A stretch of DNA of 64,000 bases from Sphingosinicella sp. LHD-64 (GCF_031157375.1 NZ_JAVIFV010000003.1:942001-1006000), one strand, 5' to 3'. Counted from the first letter of the stretch, positions 27,389 through 36,695 are shown. Numbers and translations: made by a program. Notes: generated by a model from the sequence alone, not told the origin.

Positions 27389-27470
27389 CTCCATCTCCCC
27401 TGTTTTCGGCATGACATCACCGCAGGCGGCTGCTGTCCAGACCGGATCGCGGGCGAGCGGCGGCTGCGGA

Positions 27471-27965
27471 TCAGCGGCCCAGATATCGGATCGACGAGAT
27501 GTTGCCGTTCAATCCGCCGAACGAGGATCGCGGCGCGCGAACCGTGATGCAGGTGCCGCGATACCGGGTACGCGAGCAGACCTGCCAGCGCCCGCGCCCG
27601 CGCAGGCTCGCCGCCCGGTCGTCGAAGCCATGACGCCTGAGGTCCGGGATCGCGCGCCGGACGGTCAGATAGCGGCCGCGATAGCCGGTCTGCGTATAGA
27701 GAATGGCGGTGCCGAAGCCCGGATTGACGATGACCGGCGGTCGAATCGGGCGCGGCGGGATTGGCCGAGGCGGCTGGATCACCGGGCGGTCCGGTACCGG
27801 CCGGGGCAGGGGAACCGGCCGGTCCGGCACTGGCTGGGGGAGAGGAATCGGACGCGCGGGCGCCGGCCGCGTGACCGGCTGGGTGGTCACCTGAAACGCG
27901 GCCAGCGAGGCGCTGCCCAGGCCGGCGAGCGACACTGCCAGCGCCAGAGTGATCGACCTTCTCAT
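27471..27965 (-). CDS. exported Pro-rich protein with beta/gamma-crystallin domain
   Basis: A 164-residue exported protein. Residues 1-23 are a signal peptide. A Pro-rich repeat region (about 30-80) alternates RPIPLPQPVPDRPV-type units. The C-terminal 80 residues resemble a beta/gamma-crystallin Greek-key domain: ILYTQTGYRGRYLTVRRAIP, AASLRGRGRWQVCSRTRYRG and ISSIRYLGR. Such domains often bind calcium and stiffen the envelope. The ATG at 27965 follows ggagggttgc. It begins 37 bases after the autotransporter stop and is probably co-transcribed with it. Confidence 0.75.
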   Translation of the reverse strand: MRRSITLALAVSLAGLGSASLAAFQVTTQPVTRPAPARPIPLPQPVPDRPVPLPRPVPDRPVIQPPRPIPPRPIRPPVIVNPGFGTAILYTQTGYRGRYLTVRRAIPDLRRHGFDDRAASLRGRGRWQVCSRTRYRGTCITVRAPRSSFGGLNGNISSIRYLGR

Positions 27966-28002
27966 CGCAACCCTCCCTGTATGATGCGGAACGCGACGCG
28001 CC

Positions 28003-31000
28003 TTACCAGCGGATCGAGACTCCTCCCCGCACGGTCGCGCGCCAATAGTCGCCGGCGATGCCGCCCTCGGCCTCGGTAAAGACCAGCACCGCCTCGCCAA
28101 GCCTCAGGCTCAACCCCAGCGCGCCTTCGGCAACCGTGCGCGGCGCATTGGTCTCGATCTCGTCGAAGCCGACGAGAACCTGCGGGTCCGCCTTGAAGTC
28201 GTGCGCGATGCCGAGCCGGATCGAGGGGGTCATCACCGTGGTGCCGAACGGGGTGTCGGTCGAGAGCCGCACCGACGCGCGGCCGCGGATGCGGTCATTC
28301 TCGTTGTCTTGCGCGACGAGGCCGTCGACCCCGACGAAGCCGTCGATATCGCTCCGGAACCAGGTCAGCCGCGCCGTCGGCTCGATCCGCCAGGCGCCGG
28401 CGCGCAGGATGTTGCCGACTTCGAGCGAGAGGCCCAGGCCATCGCCCTCATAGTCGGCGATTCTCCCCGCGCCGGTGTCGAGTTCGAAATCGAACGGGCT
28501 GTATTGCGCGACGAAATCCGCATACCAGCCGCTCTCCTGCGCGGCATCCTGGAACCAGCTCGCGTAGAGGCCGAAGGCATAGCCGTCGACGTCGAGATCG
28601 GCGCGCGCGCTCCTCAGCCGCGCGTTCCAGTCGCCGCGCGACGCGCCGAAGGTGACGCCGGCCATGATCGCGCCGCCGCTGCCGGCCGGACGGGTCAGCC
28701 CGACGCCGATCTGGGCGATGCCGCTGCGCTGGCCATAGCCGATCGCATAGTCCTGGCCGTCGAGATCCGACCGCTCGGCTTCGATCCGGGCCCAGGCATG
28801 AACGTTGCGCGCCGTGAGCAGGGCCTGGCCCTGCCGTTCGCGGATATGCGGCAGCAGCATATCGGTCATGCCGACGACCGCATCGGGCGCGATCACCGCA
28901 CCTGCGGCCGACGGCGCATAGGCAGCGAGCGGCGTGCCGTCCTGATCGTCGAAGCGCGGCGCCAGCCGCACGTCGGTGCCCTCCTGGACCAGCTCGTAGC
29001 GCCACGGGCCGACCGGCACATAGTTGAATGGCGGGTTGAGCGTGAGGTCGGCCGTGATCTCCTCGGTGACGCTGATCAGCGTGGCCCCCGACCCTTCCTG
29101 CGGGGGCGCGGTGACGGGTCCGCCGAGATTGTTGACGACGGTCTCGACCGACCCGCCGAGCGAGCCTTCGATCGCCACCGTGTCCGCGGTGCCGCCGGTG
29201 TCGGTGATGTCGGCATCGACGATGATCGTGCCGGTGCCGGTCACATCGCCGACGATCGTCAGGCTGTCGCCGGTGCCGCCGCCGGACAGGTCGATGACGC
29301 CGTCGTTGACCAGCCCGCCGCCGGAGTCGATCACCGCCGCGCCGCCGCCGCCGACGATCTCGCCGCTATTGGTGGTCGCGCCGGTCACGGTGACGACGGC
29401 GTCGCTGCCCGCGACGTCGAGCGTTCCTTCGTTGGCGAGATCGCCGCCGACATCGACGGTCGTCCCGGTGCCGTCGATGTCGATCGTCTCCTCGTTGATC
29501 AGGTCGCCGCCGACATCGATGTCGGTCGGTCCCGCGACGGTGACCTCGCCGCTGTTCTCGAGATTGTTGACGACCGCGACGCTGCCGCCGCCGGGCAGGT
29601 CGATCGTGCCGCTGTTGTCGAGGCTCTCGGTGGTTATGTCGATCGGGGCCTCGGACGTGATCGTGCCGCTGTTCTCGGTCTCGCCGCCGATGGCCACGCT
29701 GCCGCCGCCCGGATCGATCGTCCCGCCATTGTCGAGATCGCCGTCGACCACGAGGTCCACCGGCGCTTCGCTGACGATGTCGCCCTCGTTGTTGAGATTG
29801 CCGCCGATGCTGACCTCGCCGCCCGCATCGGGGCCGCCGGTGATGCCCGACGTCCCGTCGATCGAGACGTTGCCGCCGCCGAAATCGACCCCGCCCGGCG
29901 TGATATTGATCTGGGTGTCCTGGGTGAGCGCGATCTCCTCCCAATTGGCGATTGTCGGCAGATCGGCCGAAACGCCCTGGAAGGTGAGCACGTCGACCCA
30001 GCCGTCGGCAGCGCTCGCATCGTCGCCGCCATCGAGCAGGGCGAGCTGGGTCAGGTCGGCGCCGTCGGCGACCAGCGCCGTGTCGCTGCCGATGCCGCCG
30101 TTGAAGCTGGCGAGCGTGCCGCCTGTCCAGCTGAACGCGTCGTCGCCGTCGCCCGCGTCGATCGCGCCGACCGTGCCGGTGCCCGACAGGCCGATCGCGT
30201 CATTGCCGGCGCCGGCAATGATCCCGGCGGTGGAACCGCCCGAGACGGCATAGGTGTCGATGCCGGTGCCGGTGGTGATCGTGCCGGTGACGGTGCCGCC
30301 GGTCATGTTGATCACATTGGCGCCGTTGCCGAAGTTGACGTTGCCGCCGATCGTGCCGCCGGAGAGGTTCAGCGTGTCGTTCTGGAAGCTTGCGGTGAGG
30401 TCGCCGTCGATCTGGCCGCCGGACATGGTGACGACATTGTTGGCGATGTTCATGTCGACGAAGCCGATCCGGCCACCGGTGATGGTCACGAAATCGCCGT
30501 CCTCGAGCCCGTTGACAATCCGCCCGCCGGAAATGGTGGCTTGGTCGAGCCCGCCGCCCTGGAACACCTCGTTGATCTCGCCGCCTGACACGGTCAGCAC
30601 GTCCTCGCCGTCGCCCTGGATCACCGATCCCTGGATCTGGCCGGAGGCGACCTCGACCGTGTCGATCCCGGCGCCGAAGGTGACGTCGCCGGTGATGGTG
30701 CCGGTCCCGCCCGCGGGCAGGGTGAGCCGGTTGTTACCGACGAGATCGGTCACGCTGCCGATGGTGCCGCCCGACACGGTATACTGGTCGTTGCCGCCGC
30801 CGCCCTGGAGCGTTGCGGCGCTGCCGCCGGAGACGGTGAGGCTGTCATTGCCGAGCCCGCCGAATATGTCGGTCGCCGCGCCGCCGCTCACGGCGATCGT
30901 GTCGTCGCCCGCGTCGCCGTTGAGGGTGGCGAGCGTGCCGCCCGAGATCGCCGCGGTGTCGGCGCCAGTGCCGAGGGACACCTGCGCGACGGTACCGCCC

Positions 31001-32454
31001 GTCTGCACGAAACTGTCGATCCCGTCGCCCAGGCTTGCGGTGCCCGTGATCTGGCCGCTGGCAACATCGATGCTGTCGGTGCCCGCGCCGAAGGTCACGT
31101 CGGTGATCGCGCCGGTCCCGCCGGCGGGCATGGTGAGCGAGTTGTTGCCGAGAAGGTCGGTGATGTCGGCGATCGTGCCGCCCGAGACGGTGTAGATGTC
31201 GTTGCCGTCGCCCCCGTCGAGCGCAGCCACGCTGCCGCCGGAGACGGCGAGGCCGTCATTGCCGAGGCCGCCGAGCACATCGGTCACGGCGCCGCCACTG
31301 ACGGTGATCGCGTCGTCACCGTCGCCGCCGTCGAGCGTCGTCACGGTGCCGCCGGAGACGGCGAGCGCGTCATTGCCGGCGCCGCCCAGCGCGGTCGCGA
31401 CGGTGCCGCCGCTGATCGTGATCGCATCGTCCTCCGTGCCGCCGTCGACGGTCGTCACCGTGCCGCCGGCGACGGTGATGGCGTCCGCGCCGGCCTCGCC
31501 GTTGAGGAAGCCGGCGCTGCCCGTACCCGAAAGGCCGATCACGTCGTTGCCGGCACCCGCATTGACGCCCGCGGTGGCGCCGCCGCTGATCGCATAGGTG
31601 TCGACGCCGTCGCCGGTGGTGATCGTGCCGGCGATCGTGCCGCCGGTCATGTTGATCACGTTGGCGCCGCGGCCGAAGTCGACCCGGCCGCCGATCGTGC
31701 CGCCGGAAAGGTTGAGCGTGTCGTTCTGGAAGCTCGCGGTGAGGTCGCCGTCGATCTGGCCGCCCGACATGGTGACGACGTTGTTGGCGATGTTCATCTC
31801 GACGAAGCCGATCCGCCCGCCGGTGATCGTCACGAAGTCGCCGTCCTCGAGCCCGTTGACGATGCGCCCGCCCGAGATCGTCGCGGTGTCGAGCCCGCCG
31901 CCCTGGAACACCTCGTTGATGGTGCCGCCCGACAGGGTGAGCACGTCGAGCCCGTCGCCCTGGCTGACCGTTCCCCGGATCTCGCCCGACGCCATGTTGA
32001 TCGTGTCGACGCCGGGCCCGAAGCTGACATTGCCGGTGACGATGCCGGTGCCGCCCAGCGGCATGGTGAGCGTGTTGTTGCCGACCGCATCGGTGATGGC
32101 GGTCACCGAGCCGCCGGAGACGGTGAACTGGTCGTTGCCGTTGCCGCCGTTCAGCGTCCCGTTCACGGTCGCGCCGCTCAGGTTGAAGATGTCGTTCCCG
32201 TCGTCGCCCGAGATCGACCCGTTGAGGGTGCCGCCCTGGAGATTGATCGTGTCGTCGCCGGCCTGCAGGTTGCTCGGCGGCGTCGAGGGATCCGGCGGGG
32301 CGATGGTGCAGGTGATGACGTCATTGCCCGCCGTTGGCCCGGGTATGCAGGACGCCTGCGCTTCGGACGAGAAAGCGATTGCCGTGAGCGAGGCGCCCGC
32401 CAGGGCCAGCGCCAGCGACGGGCCGCGACGGCCCCCTGTATATCGTGCCTGCAT
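28003..32454 (-). CDS. large autotransporter with Gly/Asp repeat passenger
   Basis: A 1,483-residue type Va autotransporter. The signal peptide has an extended, basic start (QARYTGGRRGPSLALALAG) and cleaves after SSEAQA. The passenger, about 950 residues, is built of short repeats such as GGNGNDQFTVSGG and NLSGGTINEVFQGG that suit a beta-helix, followed by a second repeat type (NSGTITSEAP, LDNSGTIDLPGGG). The last 280 residues, from about DMLLPHIRERQGQAL to GGVSIRW, form the translocating beta-barrel with its final aromatic residue. A long internal duplication is described separately. The start at 32454 follows gcggaggagtcg. The role is probably surface adhesion or biofilm; the exact ligand is unknown. 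Confidence 0.87.
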   Translation of the reverse strand: MQARYTGGRRGPSLALALAGASLTAIAFSSEAQASCIPGPTAGNDVITCTIAPPDPSTPPSNLQAGDDTINLQGGTLNGSISGDDGNDIFNLSGATVNGTLNGGNGNDQFTVSGGSVTAITDAVGNNTLTMPLGGTGIVTGNVSFGPGVDTINMASGEIRGTVSQGDGLDVLTLSGGTINEVFQGGGLDTATISGGRIVNGLEDGDFVTITGGRIGFVEMNIANNVVTMSGGQIDGDLTASFQNDTLNLSGGTIGGRVDFGRGANVINMTGGTIAGTITTGDGVDTYAISGGATAGVNAGAGNDVIGLSGTGSAGFLNGEAGADAITVAGGTVTTVDGGTEDDAITISGGTVATALGGAGNDALAVSGGTVTTLDGGDGDDAITVSGGAVTDVLGGLGNDGLAVSGGSVAALDGGDGNDIYTVSGGTIADITDLLGNNSLTMPAGGTGAITDVTFGAGTDSIDVASGQITGTASLGDGIDSFVQTGGTVAQVSLGTGADTAAISGGTLATLNGDAGDDTIAVSGGAATDIFGGLGNDSLTVSGGSAATLQGGGGNDQYTVSGGTIGSVTDLVGNNRLTLPAGGTGTITGDVTFGAGIDTVEVASGQIQGSVIQGDGEDVLTVSGGEINEVFQGGGLDQATISGGRIVNGLEDGDFVTITGGRIGFVDMNIANNVVTMSGGQIDGDLTASFQNDTLNLSGGTIGGNVNFGNGANVINMTGGTVTGTITTGTGIDTYAVSGGSTAGIIAGAGNDAIGLSGTGTVGAIDAGDGDDAFSWTGGTLASFNGGIGSDTALVADGADLTQLALLDGGDDASAADGWVDVLTFQGVSADLPTIANWEEIALTQDTQINITPGGVDFGGGNVSIDGTSGITGGPDAGGEVSIGGNLNNEGDIVSEAPVDLVVDGDLDNGGTIDPGGGSVAIGGETENSGTITSEAPIDITTESLDNSGTIDLPGGGSVAVVNNLENSGEVTVAGPTDIDVGGDLINEETIDIDGTGTTVDVGGDLANEGTLDVAGSDAVVTVTGATTNSGEIVGGGGAAVIDSGGGLVNDGVIDLSGGGTGDSLTIVGDVTGTGTIIVDADITDTGGTADTVAIEGSLGGSVETVVNNLGGPVTAPPQEGSGATLISVTEEITADLTLNPPFNYVPVGPWRYELVQEGTDVRLAPRFDDQDGTPLAAYAPSAAGAVIAPDAVVGMTDMLLPHIRERQGQALLTARNVHAWARIEAERSDLDGQDYAIGYGQRSGIAQIGVGLTRPAGSGGAIMAGVTFGASRGDWNARLRSARADLDVDGYAFGLYASWFQDAAQESGWYADFVAQYSPFDFELDTGAGRIADYEGDGLGLSLEVGNILRAGAWRIEPTARLTWFRSDIDGFVGVDGLVAQDNENDRIRGRASVRLSTDTPFGTTVMTPSIRLGIAHDFKADPQVLVGFDEIETNAPRTVAEGALGLSLRLGEAVLVFTEAEGGIAGDYWRATVRGGVSIRW
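30250..32070 (-). repeat. internal duplication in the autotransporter passenger
   Basis: Two near-identical blocks lie about 1,340 bases apart, roughly 30250-30720 and 31590-32060. Both encode the order INEVFQGGGLD, ISGGRIVNGLEDGDFVTITG, GGRIGFV, MNIANNVVTMSGGQIDGDL and TASFQNDTLNLSGGTIGG, with only scattered differences. Much of the difference is silent. Confidence 0.75.
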
Positions 32455-32613
32455 CGACTCCTCCGCTCCAAGCTTCAGGTCACAGGCCACCCCGCGGGAC
32501 GCATCCTATCGAATCGTTCGGGCAACGCAATATTCAAACAACACATGGCTCTAGACTCGGATGTAATTTCCACGTCTGAATATGTCTGCCGTAAGGAGGA
32601 GAGTTACCGGACA

Positions 32614-32688
32614 ATGGAACGGCATAATGGTTCACCGTCATTACGGCATATCTTTGTGCCGCGTGCCGGCGTTAACCATGTTTCTTAA
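32614..32688 (+). other. short frame with strong ribosome site in a 362-bp spacer
   Basis: The spacer 32455-32816 between the autotransporter and tRNA-Ala holds no ordinary gene. Within it TAAGGAGGAGAG precedes the ATG at 32614 by 10 bases and opens 24 codons (MERHNGSPSLRHIFVPRAGV...) ending in TAA. It could be a small peptide or chance. The spacer also holds the autotransporter's promoter region, which I could not define. Confidence 0.25.
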
Positions 32689-32816
32689 TTGTCAAGCCGA
32701 CTATTGGGCTTCTTGAGCCCGCATCGATTGCCTTATCATGCACCGTTGGCGGAGCACGCCCCCGAGCACATCGAGGGGCACGGTGACGGACAAGCTGCGA
32801 TTTCGGATGTCGACGA

Positions 32817-32892
32817 TGGTGGAGCCGAGGGGAATCGAACCCCTGACCTCTGCAGTGCGATTGCAGCGCTCTCCCAGCTGAGCTACGGCCCC
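32817..32892 (-). tRNA. tRNA-Ala (anticodon CGC)
   Basis: Minus strand: acceptor GGGGCCG/CGGCTCC (one G-T pair), anticodon stem CTGCA/TGCAG with loop ATCGCAC, T-loop TTCGATT, encoded CCA at 32819-32817. The anticodon CGC reads GCG. Confidence 0.95.
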
Positions 32893-33068
32893 ATGCGTCG
32901 GTGGGCGCTCCAGATAGCGGCGGCCTCGCGATGTTGCAATGCCTTCGCGAACAAAGCCGACGCCGGCCCGGCCAAAGCGGGCCACGCCCCGTCCGATCGG
33001 CCGGAACGCGCGGCATTTCTCCTTCGTTTTGCAGGGGTTCGATCCCAAGCAGATTCAGGAGAGCAACA

Positions 33069-33959
33069 ATGGCATATGACGAGAGGACCGGCCGCCGGTA
33101 TCGCCCGCGCGGCTGGCGCGGCCGCGACGAGGATTGGGGCCGCGGGGACTGGGAGCGCGAGCGCGGACCCGAATGGCGCGGCGATCCCGCCTTCGGCAGC
33201 GGCTGGGGCAACCAGACCGCGCGGTCGGGAGGCTGGCGCGACGAGGATCGCTACATCGACGACGATCGCTACCATCCCGGCGCGCCCGAAGGACATGGCT
33301 ACGGTCCGCCCGGCCGTTCCGACGTCAGCTCTGGCGGGCCGGGCTTCGATGCCGGATTCGGCAGCCCGCGCTTCGACCGGCTCGACGTCGGCAGCACCGG
33401 GACGCACGGCGCCCATCCGATCTCCTCGCCGTCCAGTCCGGCCTATGCGTTCAGCCCGGGTTATGGCGGCGCGGCCCGCGAGGATGCGATCCGCCGCCGC
33501 GACCCGCATTATGCCGCATGGCGGCGCCGGCAGATCGCCGCGCTCGACAGCGACTACGAGGAATATCATCGCGAGAACCAGTCGCGCTTCGACCGCGAGT
33601 TCAGCGCCTGGCGCAGCCGCCGCGGCGCCCAGCGCGAGGCGGTCGGCCGGGTCACCGAGCATATGGAGGTGGTCGGCGCCGACGGCAGCCATGTCGGCAC
33701 GGTCGACAAGGTGCGCGGCGACACGATCATCCTGACCAAGAGCGACCCGAGCGCCGGCGGCGTCCATCACGCCATCCCCTGCGGCTGGATCGACCGGGTC
33801 GAGGACAAGGTGACGCTGACCCTCACCGCCGAGGAGGCGACCGAGCGCTGGCGGACGGAGAGCCGCAGCCGCGCCCTGTTCGAGCGGCCGGACAGCGGGC
33901 AGGACGGCCCGCACATCCTCAACCGCAGCTTCTCGGGCACCTATCGCGACGACGAATAG
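33069..33959 (+). CDS. DUF2171-domain protein with disordered N-terminus
   Basis: A 296-residue protein. The first 190 residues are rich in Arg, Gly, Asp and Trp (WRGRDEDWGRGDWERERGPEW) and probably disordered. A short helical stretch follows (DSDYEEYHRENQSRFDREF). Residues about 205-260 match DUF2171, a PRC-barrel-like fold: VTEHMEVVGADGSHVGTVDK, RGDTIILTKSDP and HHAIPCGWIDRVEDKV. The domain occurs in sphingomonad stress-linked proteins whose function is unknown. The ATG at 33069 is supported by aggagagcaaca. Confidence 0.8.
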   Translation: MAYDERTGRRYRPRGWRGRDEDWGRGDWERERGPEWRGDPAFGSGWGNQTARSGGWRDEDRYIDDDRYHPGAPEGHGYGPPGRSDVSSGGPGFDAGFGSPRFDRLDVGSTGTHGAHPISSPSSPAYAFSPGYGGAAREDAIRRRDPHYAAWRRRQIAALDSDYEEYHRENQSRFDREFSAWRSRRGAQREAVGRVTEHMEVVGADGSHVGTVDKVRGDTIILTKSDPSAGGVHHAIPCGWIDRVEDKVTLTLTAEEATERWRTESRSRALFERPDSGQDGPHILNRSFSGTYRDDE

Positions 33960-34013
33960 CGGCTTTGACTTCTTCCCTCGCCGCGGCGCAAGCTGGGGCG
34001 AGGGAGAAGAGAC

Positions 34014-35003
34014 ATGACCAACCGCGCCTGGCACCTGACGTCGCGCCCGAACGGGCTGCCGACGATGGACGATTTCGAGCTGAAAGCGGTGCCGGCGCCG
34101 GACCTCCAGGACGGCTGGGTGCGGGTGCGCAACGCCTGGCTCTCCGTCGATCCTTACATGCGCGGGCGGATGAACGACGTGAAGAGCTACACGCCGCCCT
34201 TCGCGCTCGGCGAGCCGATGTCCGGCGGCGCGGTCGGCACGGTCGTCGAAAGCCGCTCGCCGCATTTCAAGGAGGGCGAGACGGTCTTCCACATGCTCGG
34301 CTGGCGCGAGGAGGCGGTGGCGCCGGCGGAGACCTTCAACAAGGTGCCGCCGCTTCCGGTCGAGGCGCATCAGTGGCTCGGCAATCTCGGGCTGACCGGC
34401 GGCACCGCCTATTTCGGGCTGCTGCGCGTCGCCGAGGCGAAGGAAGGCGACATCGTCTTCGTCTCGGCCGCGGCCGGTGCCGTCGGCTCCGCGGTGGTGC
34501 AGATCGCCAAGGCGAAGGGCATAACCGTTATCGGCTCCGCGGGCGGGGCCGACAAATGCGCCTGGGTGAAGGCGCTCGGCGCCGATGTCGCGATAGACTA
34601 CAAGGCGGGGCCGGTCCTGAAGCAGCTCATGGAAGCCGCGCCGCAGGGCATCGACGTCTATTTCGACAATGTCGGCGGCGAGCATCTCGATGCCGCCTTC
34701 GCCACCGCCCGCCAGAATGCCCGCTTCGCGATCTGCGGCATGATCGAGGATTACAATACCGGCTCGAACTACGCCTATCGCTACATCATGCGAGTCATCG
34801 GCGCACGGATCATGATGAAGGGCTTCATCTATCTCGATTTCCTGATCCAGATGGGCGACTTCTACCGTGACATGGGCGGCTGGATCGCCGGCGGACAGGT
34901 CACCTCACGCGAGACGATCCGCGACGGGATCGAGGCGGCACCGCAGGCCTTCCTCGACCTGTTCAGCGGCGCCAATACCGGCAAGATGCTGGTGCGGCTC
35001 TAG
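34014..35003 (+). CDS. CurA-type NADPH-dependent reductase
   Basis: A 329-residue zinc-free medium-chain reductase of the leukotriene B4 dehydrogenase/CurA group. SVDPYMRGRMNDVKSYTPPF and GEPMSGGAVGTVVESR are the family's N-terminal blocks, VFVSAAAGAVGSAVVQIAKA binds NADPH, and FDNVGGEHLDAAF follows. Members reduce activated double bonds such as enals and enones, including curcumin. A ribosome site (gggagaagagac) precedes the ATG. Its stop lies against the end of the truncated dehydratase on the other strand. Confidence 0.9.
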   Translation: MTNRAWHLTSRPNGLPTMDDFELKAVPAPDLQDGWVRVRNAWLSVDPYMRGRMNDVKSYTPPFALGEPMSGGAVGTVVESRSPHFKEGETVFHMLGWREEAVAPAETFNKVPPLPVEAHQWLGNLGLTGGTAYFGLLRVAEAKEGDIVFVSAAAGAVGSAVVQIAKAKGITVIGSAGGADKCAWVKALGADVAIDYKAGPVLKQLMEAAPQGIDVYFDNVGGEHLDAAFATARQNARFAICGMIEDYNTGSNYAYRYIMRVIGARIMMKGFIYLDFLIQMGDFYRDMGGWIAGGQVTSRETIRDGIEAAPQAFLDLFSGANTGKMLVRL

Positions 35004-35021
35004 AAGGTGGTGGACGGGGAA

Positions 35022-35210
35022 GGAATTGGTCGCACGGCGTCCCTTGAAGGAACGGATCGGGTTCGCCGTCTCGTCCTTGAGCAGGAGTTCGGCGCCGAAC
35101 CAGGCGTCGAGCGCGGCCGAGCGGCGCAGTGGCATGTCGCGAAAGACCGGGTCGATCCGGCCGGCGGCGGCGATGATTCCATCCGGTGAGGCGTTCCACA
35201 TGCAGCGCAT
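35022..35210 (-). pseudogene. N-terminal remnant of a PLP-dependent threonine/serine dehydratase
   Basis: About 60 residues match the start of a fold-type II PLP dehydratase: GRIDPVFRDMPLRRSAALDA, then WFGAELLLKDETANPIRSFK with GRRA, where Lys of SFKG would bind pyridoxal phosphate. After this the similarity stops and the frame runs into sequence antisense to the CurA gene. The other 250-300 residues are absent. It is divergent from an Lrp-type regulator, the usual partner of such enzymes, so the 3' part was probably lost by deletion. Confidence 0.7.
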
Positions 35211-35302
35211 ATTATGGCCCCATCGGGTGAATGATCCGCTAAGACGGGCTCAATAACGCAGATTATCCGCACAATGTGCCGCTAGAACGAGGATCGACAT
35301 CA

Positions 35303-35764
35303 TTGGACAGTTTCGATCGCCGCCTCCTCGCCCTCGTCCAGCGCGACGCCTCGCTAACCAGCGAGGTGCTCGCCGATCGGGTCGGGCTCTCGGCTTCGGC
35401 GGTGCAGCGCCGCCTGAAACGGCTGCGCGCCGAGGGCGTGATCAACTCGCTCGTCGCGACGGTCGATCCGTCCAGGGCAGGCCGCCCGTCCTTCTTCATC
35501 GTCGGCCTGGAGATCGAGCGCGAGCGTCCCGATCTGCTCCAGCGCCTGCGCGCCTGGCTCGCCGACGAGGATGCGGTGCAGGAAGTGTTCTACGTCACCG
35601 GCGCCTGGGACTTCGTCCTCATCGTCACCGCGCCCGGCGTCGAGGCCTATGACGCCCTGATGAGCCGCCTGATCGCCGACAATCCCAACGTCCGCCGCTT
35701 CACCACCAATGTGGCGCTCGGGGTCTACAAGCGCAGCTTGTTCCTGCCGGTGACAGAAGGATAG
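35303..35764 (+). CDS. Lrp/AsnC-family regulator
   Basis: A 153-residue regulator. LDSFDRRLLALVQRDASLTS and LADRVGLSASAVQRRLKRLR form the helix-turn-helix, and the RAM ligand domain follows (FFIVGLEIERERPDLLQR, VFYVTGAWDFVLIVTAPG, RRFTTNVALGVYKR). The TTG at 35303, with cgagga eight bases upstream, gives the usual N-terminus; a GTG at 35276 would add nine residues. It is divergent from a dehydratase remnant, and its target may therefore be gone. Confidence 0.88.
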   Translation: MDSFDRRLLALVQRDASLTSEVLADRVGLSASAVQRRLKRLRAEGVINSLVATVDPSRAGRPSFFIVGLEIERERPDLLQRLRAWLADEDAVQEVFYVTGAWDFVLIVTAPGVEAYDALMSRLIADNPNVRRFTTNVALGVYKRSLFLPVTEG

Positions 35765-35818
35765 CGCCCGCTACGAGTTGAAAGTGGACGGTCGCGTTGG
35801 CCGCTGAACGGTGGCAAT

Positions 35819-35855
35819 TGGCCGAAAGCGGCCGGTCCGCTTTCGGACGGGAAGA
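35819..35855. repeat. intergenic repeat, copy A
   Basis: TGGCCGAAAGCGGCCGGTCC then GCTTTCGGACGGGAA. It matches copy B at 40129-40163 over its whole length with few changes and contains an imperfect palindrome (GAAAGCGG...CCGCTTTC). It lies in the 190-base spacer between the Lrp-type and GntR genes. Confidence 0.65.
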
Positions 35856-35954
35856 AGCTGCCGTCCCACAGGGTCCCGATTCCGCGACCGATCAGCCGAT
35901 CTGCCACATTGGCGCCACTTACTTCCATGCTACGGCAGTCTCGCTTCCGATCGA

Positions 35955-36695
35955 CTAGCCCGCTTTTGCAGCCACGAGAAAGCGCTCCCGGCTTTGCGAC
36001 GCGCGTTGCTGGACCTCCTCCAGAGCGCGCTTCTCGGTCGCTTCGAGCATGGATTCGAGCAGCCGATGGAAATGTTCGCGCATCGCCCTGCGGGCGCCCG
36101 CGGGATCGCGCGCCTTGAGGGCTTCGAAAATCGCGCGATGCTCTTCCGTTCGCGACTCCGCATCATGGACGCAGACCGCATCGTAAGTGGCTTTGACCTC
36201 GTGGATCTCCTCGCGCATCCGCCAGAGCGAATTGATCGTGTGAAGCATCACCGCATTGTTCGACGCCTCGGCGATGGTGAGATGGAATTGCTCGTCCGCC
36301 TCATTTGCCGCATGCTCGTCACCCGACTGCATCTGTTCGATCAACGCGCCGAGCCGGGCGATTCCTTCATCGGAAATGTTGCGGGCCGCCAAAGCAGCGG
36401 ATTCGGATTCGATCAGCAGCCTCGCCTCGGTCACCTCGAACGCGCTTGCATTCGGAAGCGCCGCCCCGTGGGCCGGCCTGCTCTGGCATACGTAAACGCC
36501 TGAGCCCGTCTTGATCTCGAGCCTGCCGACGGCCTGCAAGGCGATCTCCGCCTCCCTGATCGTCACGCGGCTGACCCCGAGCATCTCGGCCAGCTCGCGC
36601 TCGCCGGGCAGCCGTGTCCCGACGGGATATGCGCCCGTATCGATCATTTCCACGATCTGCGCGGCGACGGACTGGAAGAGTCTATTGGTAGCCAT
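35955..36695 (-). CDS. FadR-type GntR regulator
   Basis: A 246-residue regulator. The winged helix is LFQSVAAQIVEMIDTGAYPV with GTRLPGERELAEMLGVSRVT and IREAEIALQAVGRLEI. The FCD ligand domain follows (ARLLIESESAALAARNI, ADEQFHLTIAEASNNAVML, EEHRAIFEALKARDP) with the His residues that hold a metal. This type senses sugar acids such as galacturonate or gluconate. The ATG at 36695 is used instead of 36755. It is 117 bases downstream of the TonB receptor on the same strand and probably controls it. Confidence 0.9.
   Translation of the reverse strand: MATNRLFQSVAAQIVEMIDTGAYPVGTRLPGERELAEMLGVSRVTIREAEIALQAVGRLEIKTGSGVYVCQSRPAHGAALPNASAFEVTEARLLIESESAALAARNISDEGIARLGALIEQMQSGDEHAANEADEQFHLTIAEASNNAVMLHTINSLWRMREEIHEVKATYDAVCVHDAESRTEEHRAIFEALKARDPAGARRAMREHFHRLLESMLEATEKRALEEVQQRASQSRERFLVAAKAG

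Noticed and set aside
28201-30588. 795-codon plus-strand frame opposite the autotransporter
   Set aside because: Composition is Asp/Arg/Ala-rich without motifs, and it mirrors the repeat structure of the real gene.
28003-32454. Short spaced repeats in the autotransporter as a CRISPR array
   Set aside because: The repeats are degenerate, in frame and protein-coding; there are no fixed direct repeats with unique spacers and no cas genes.
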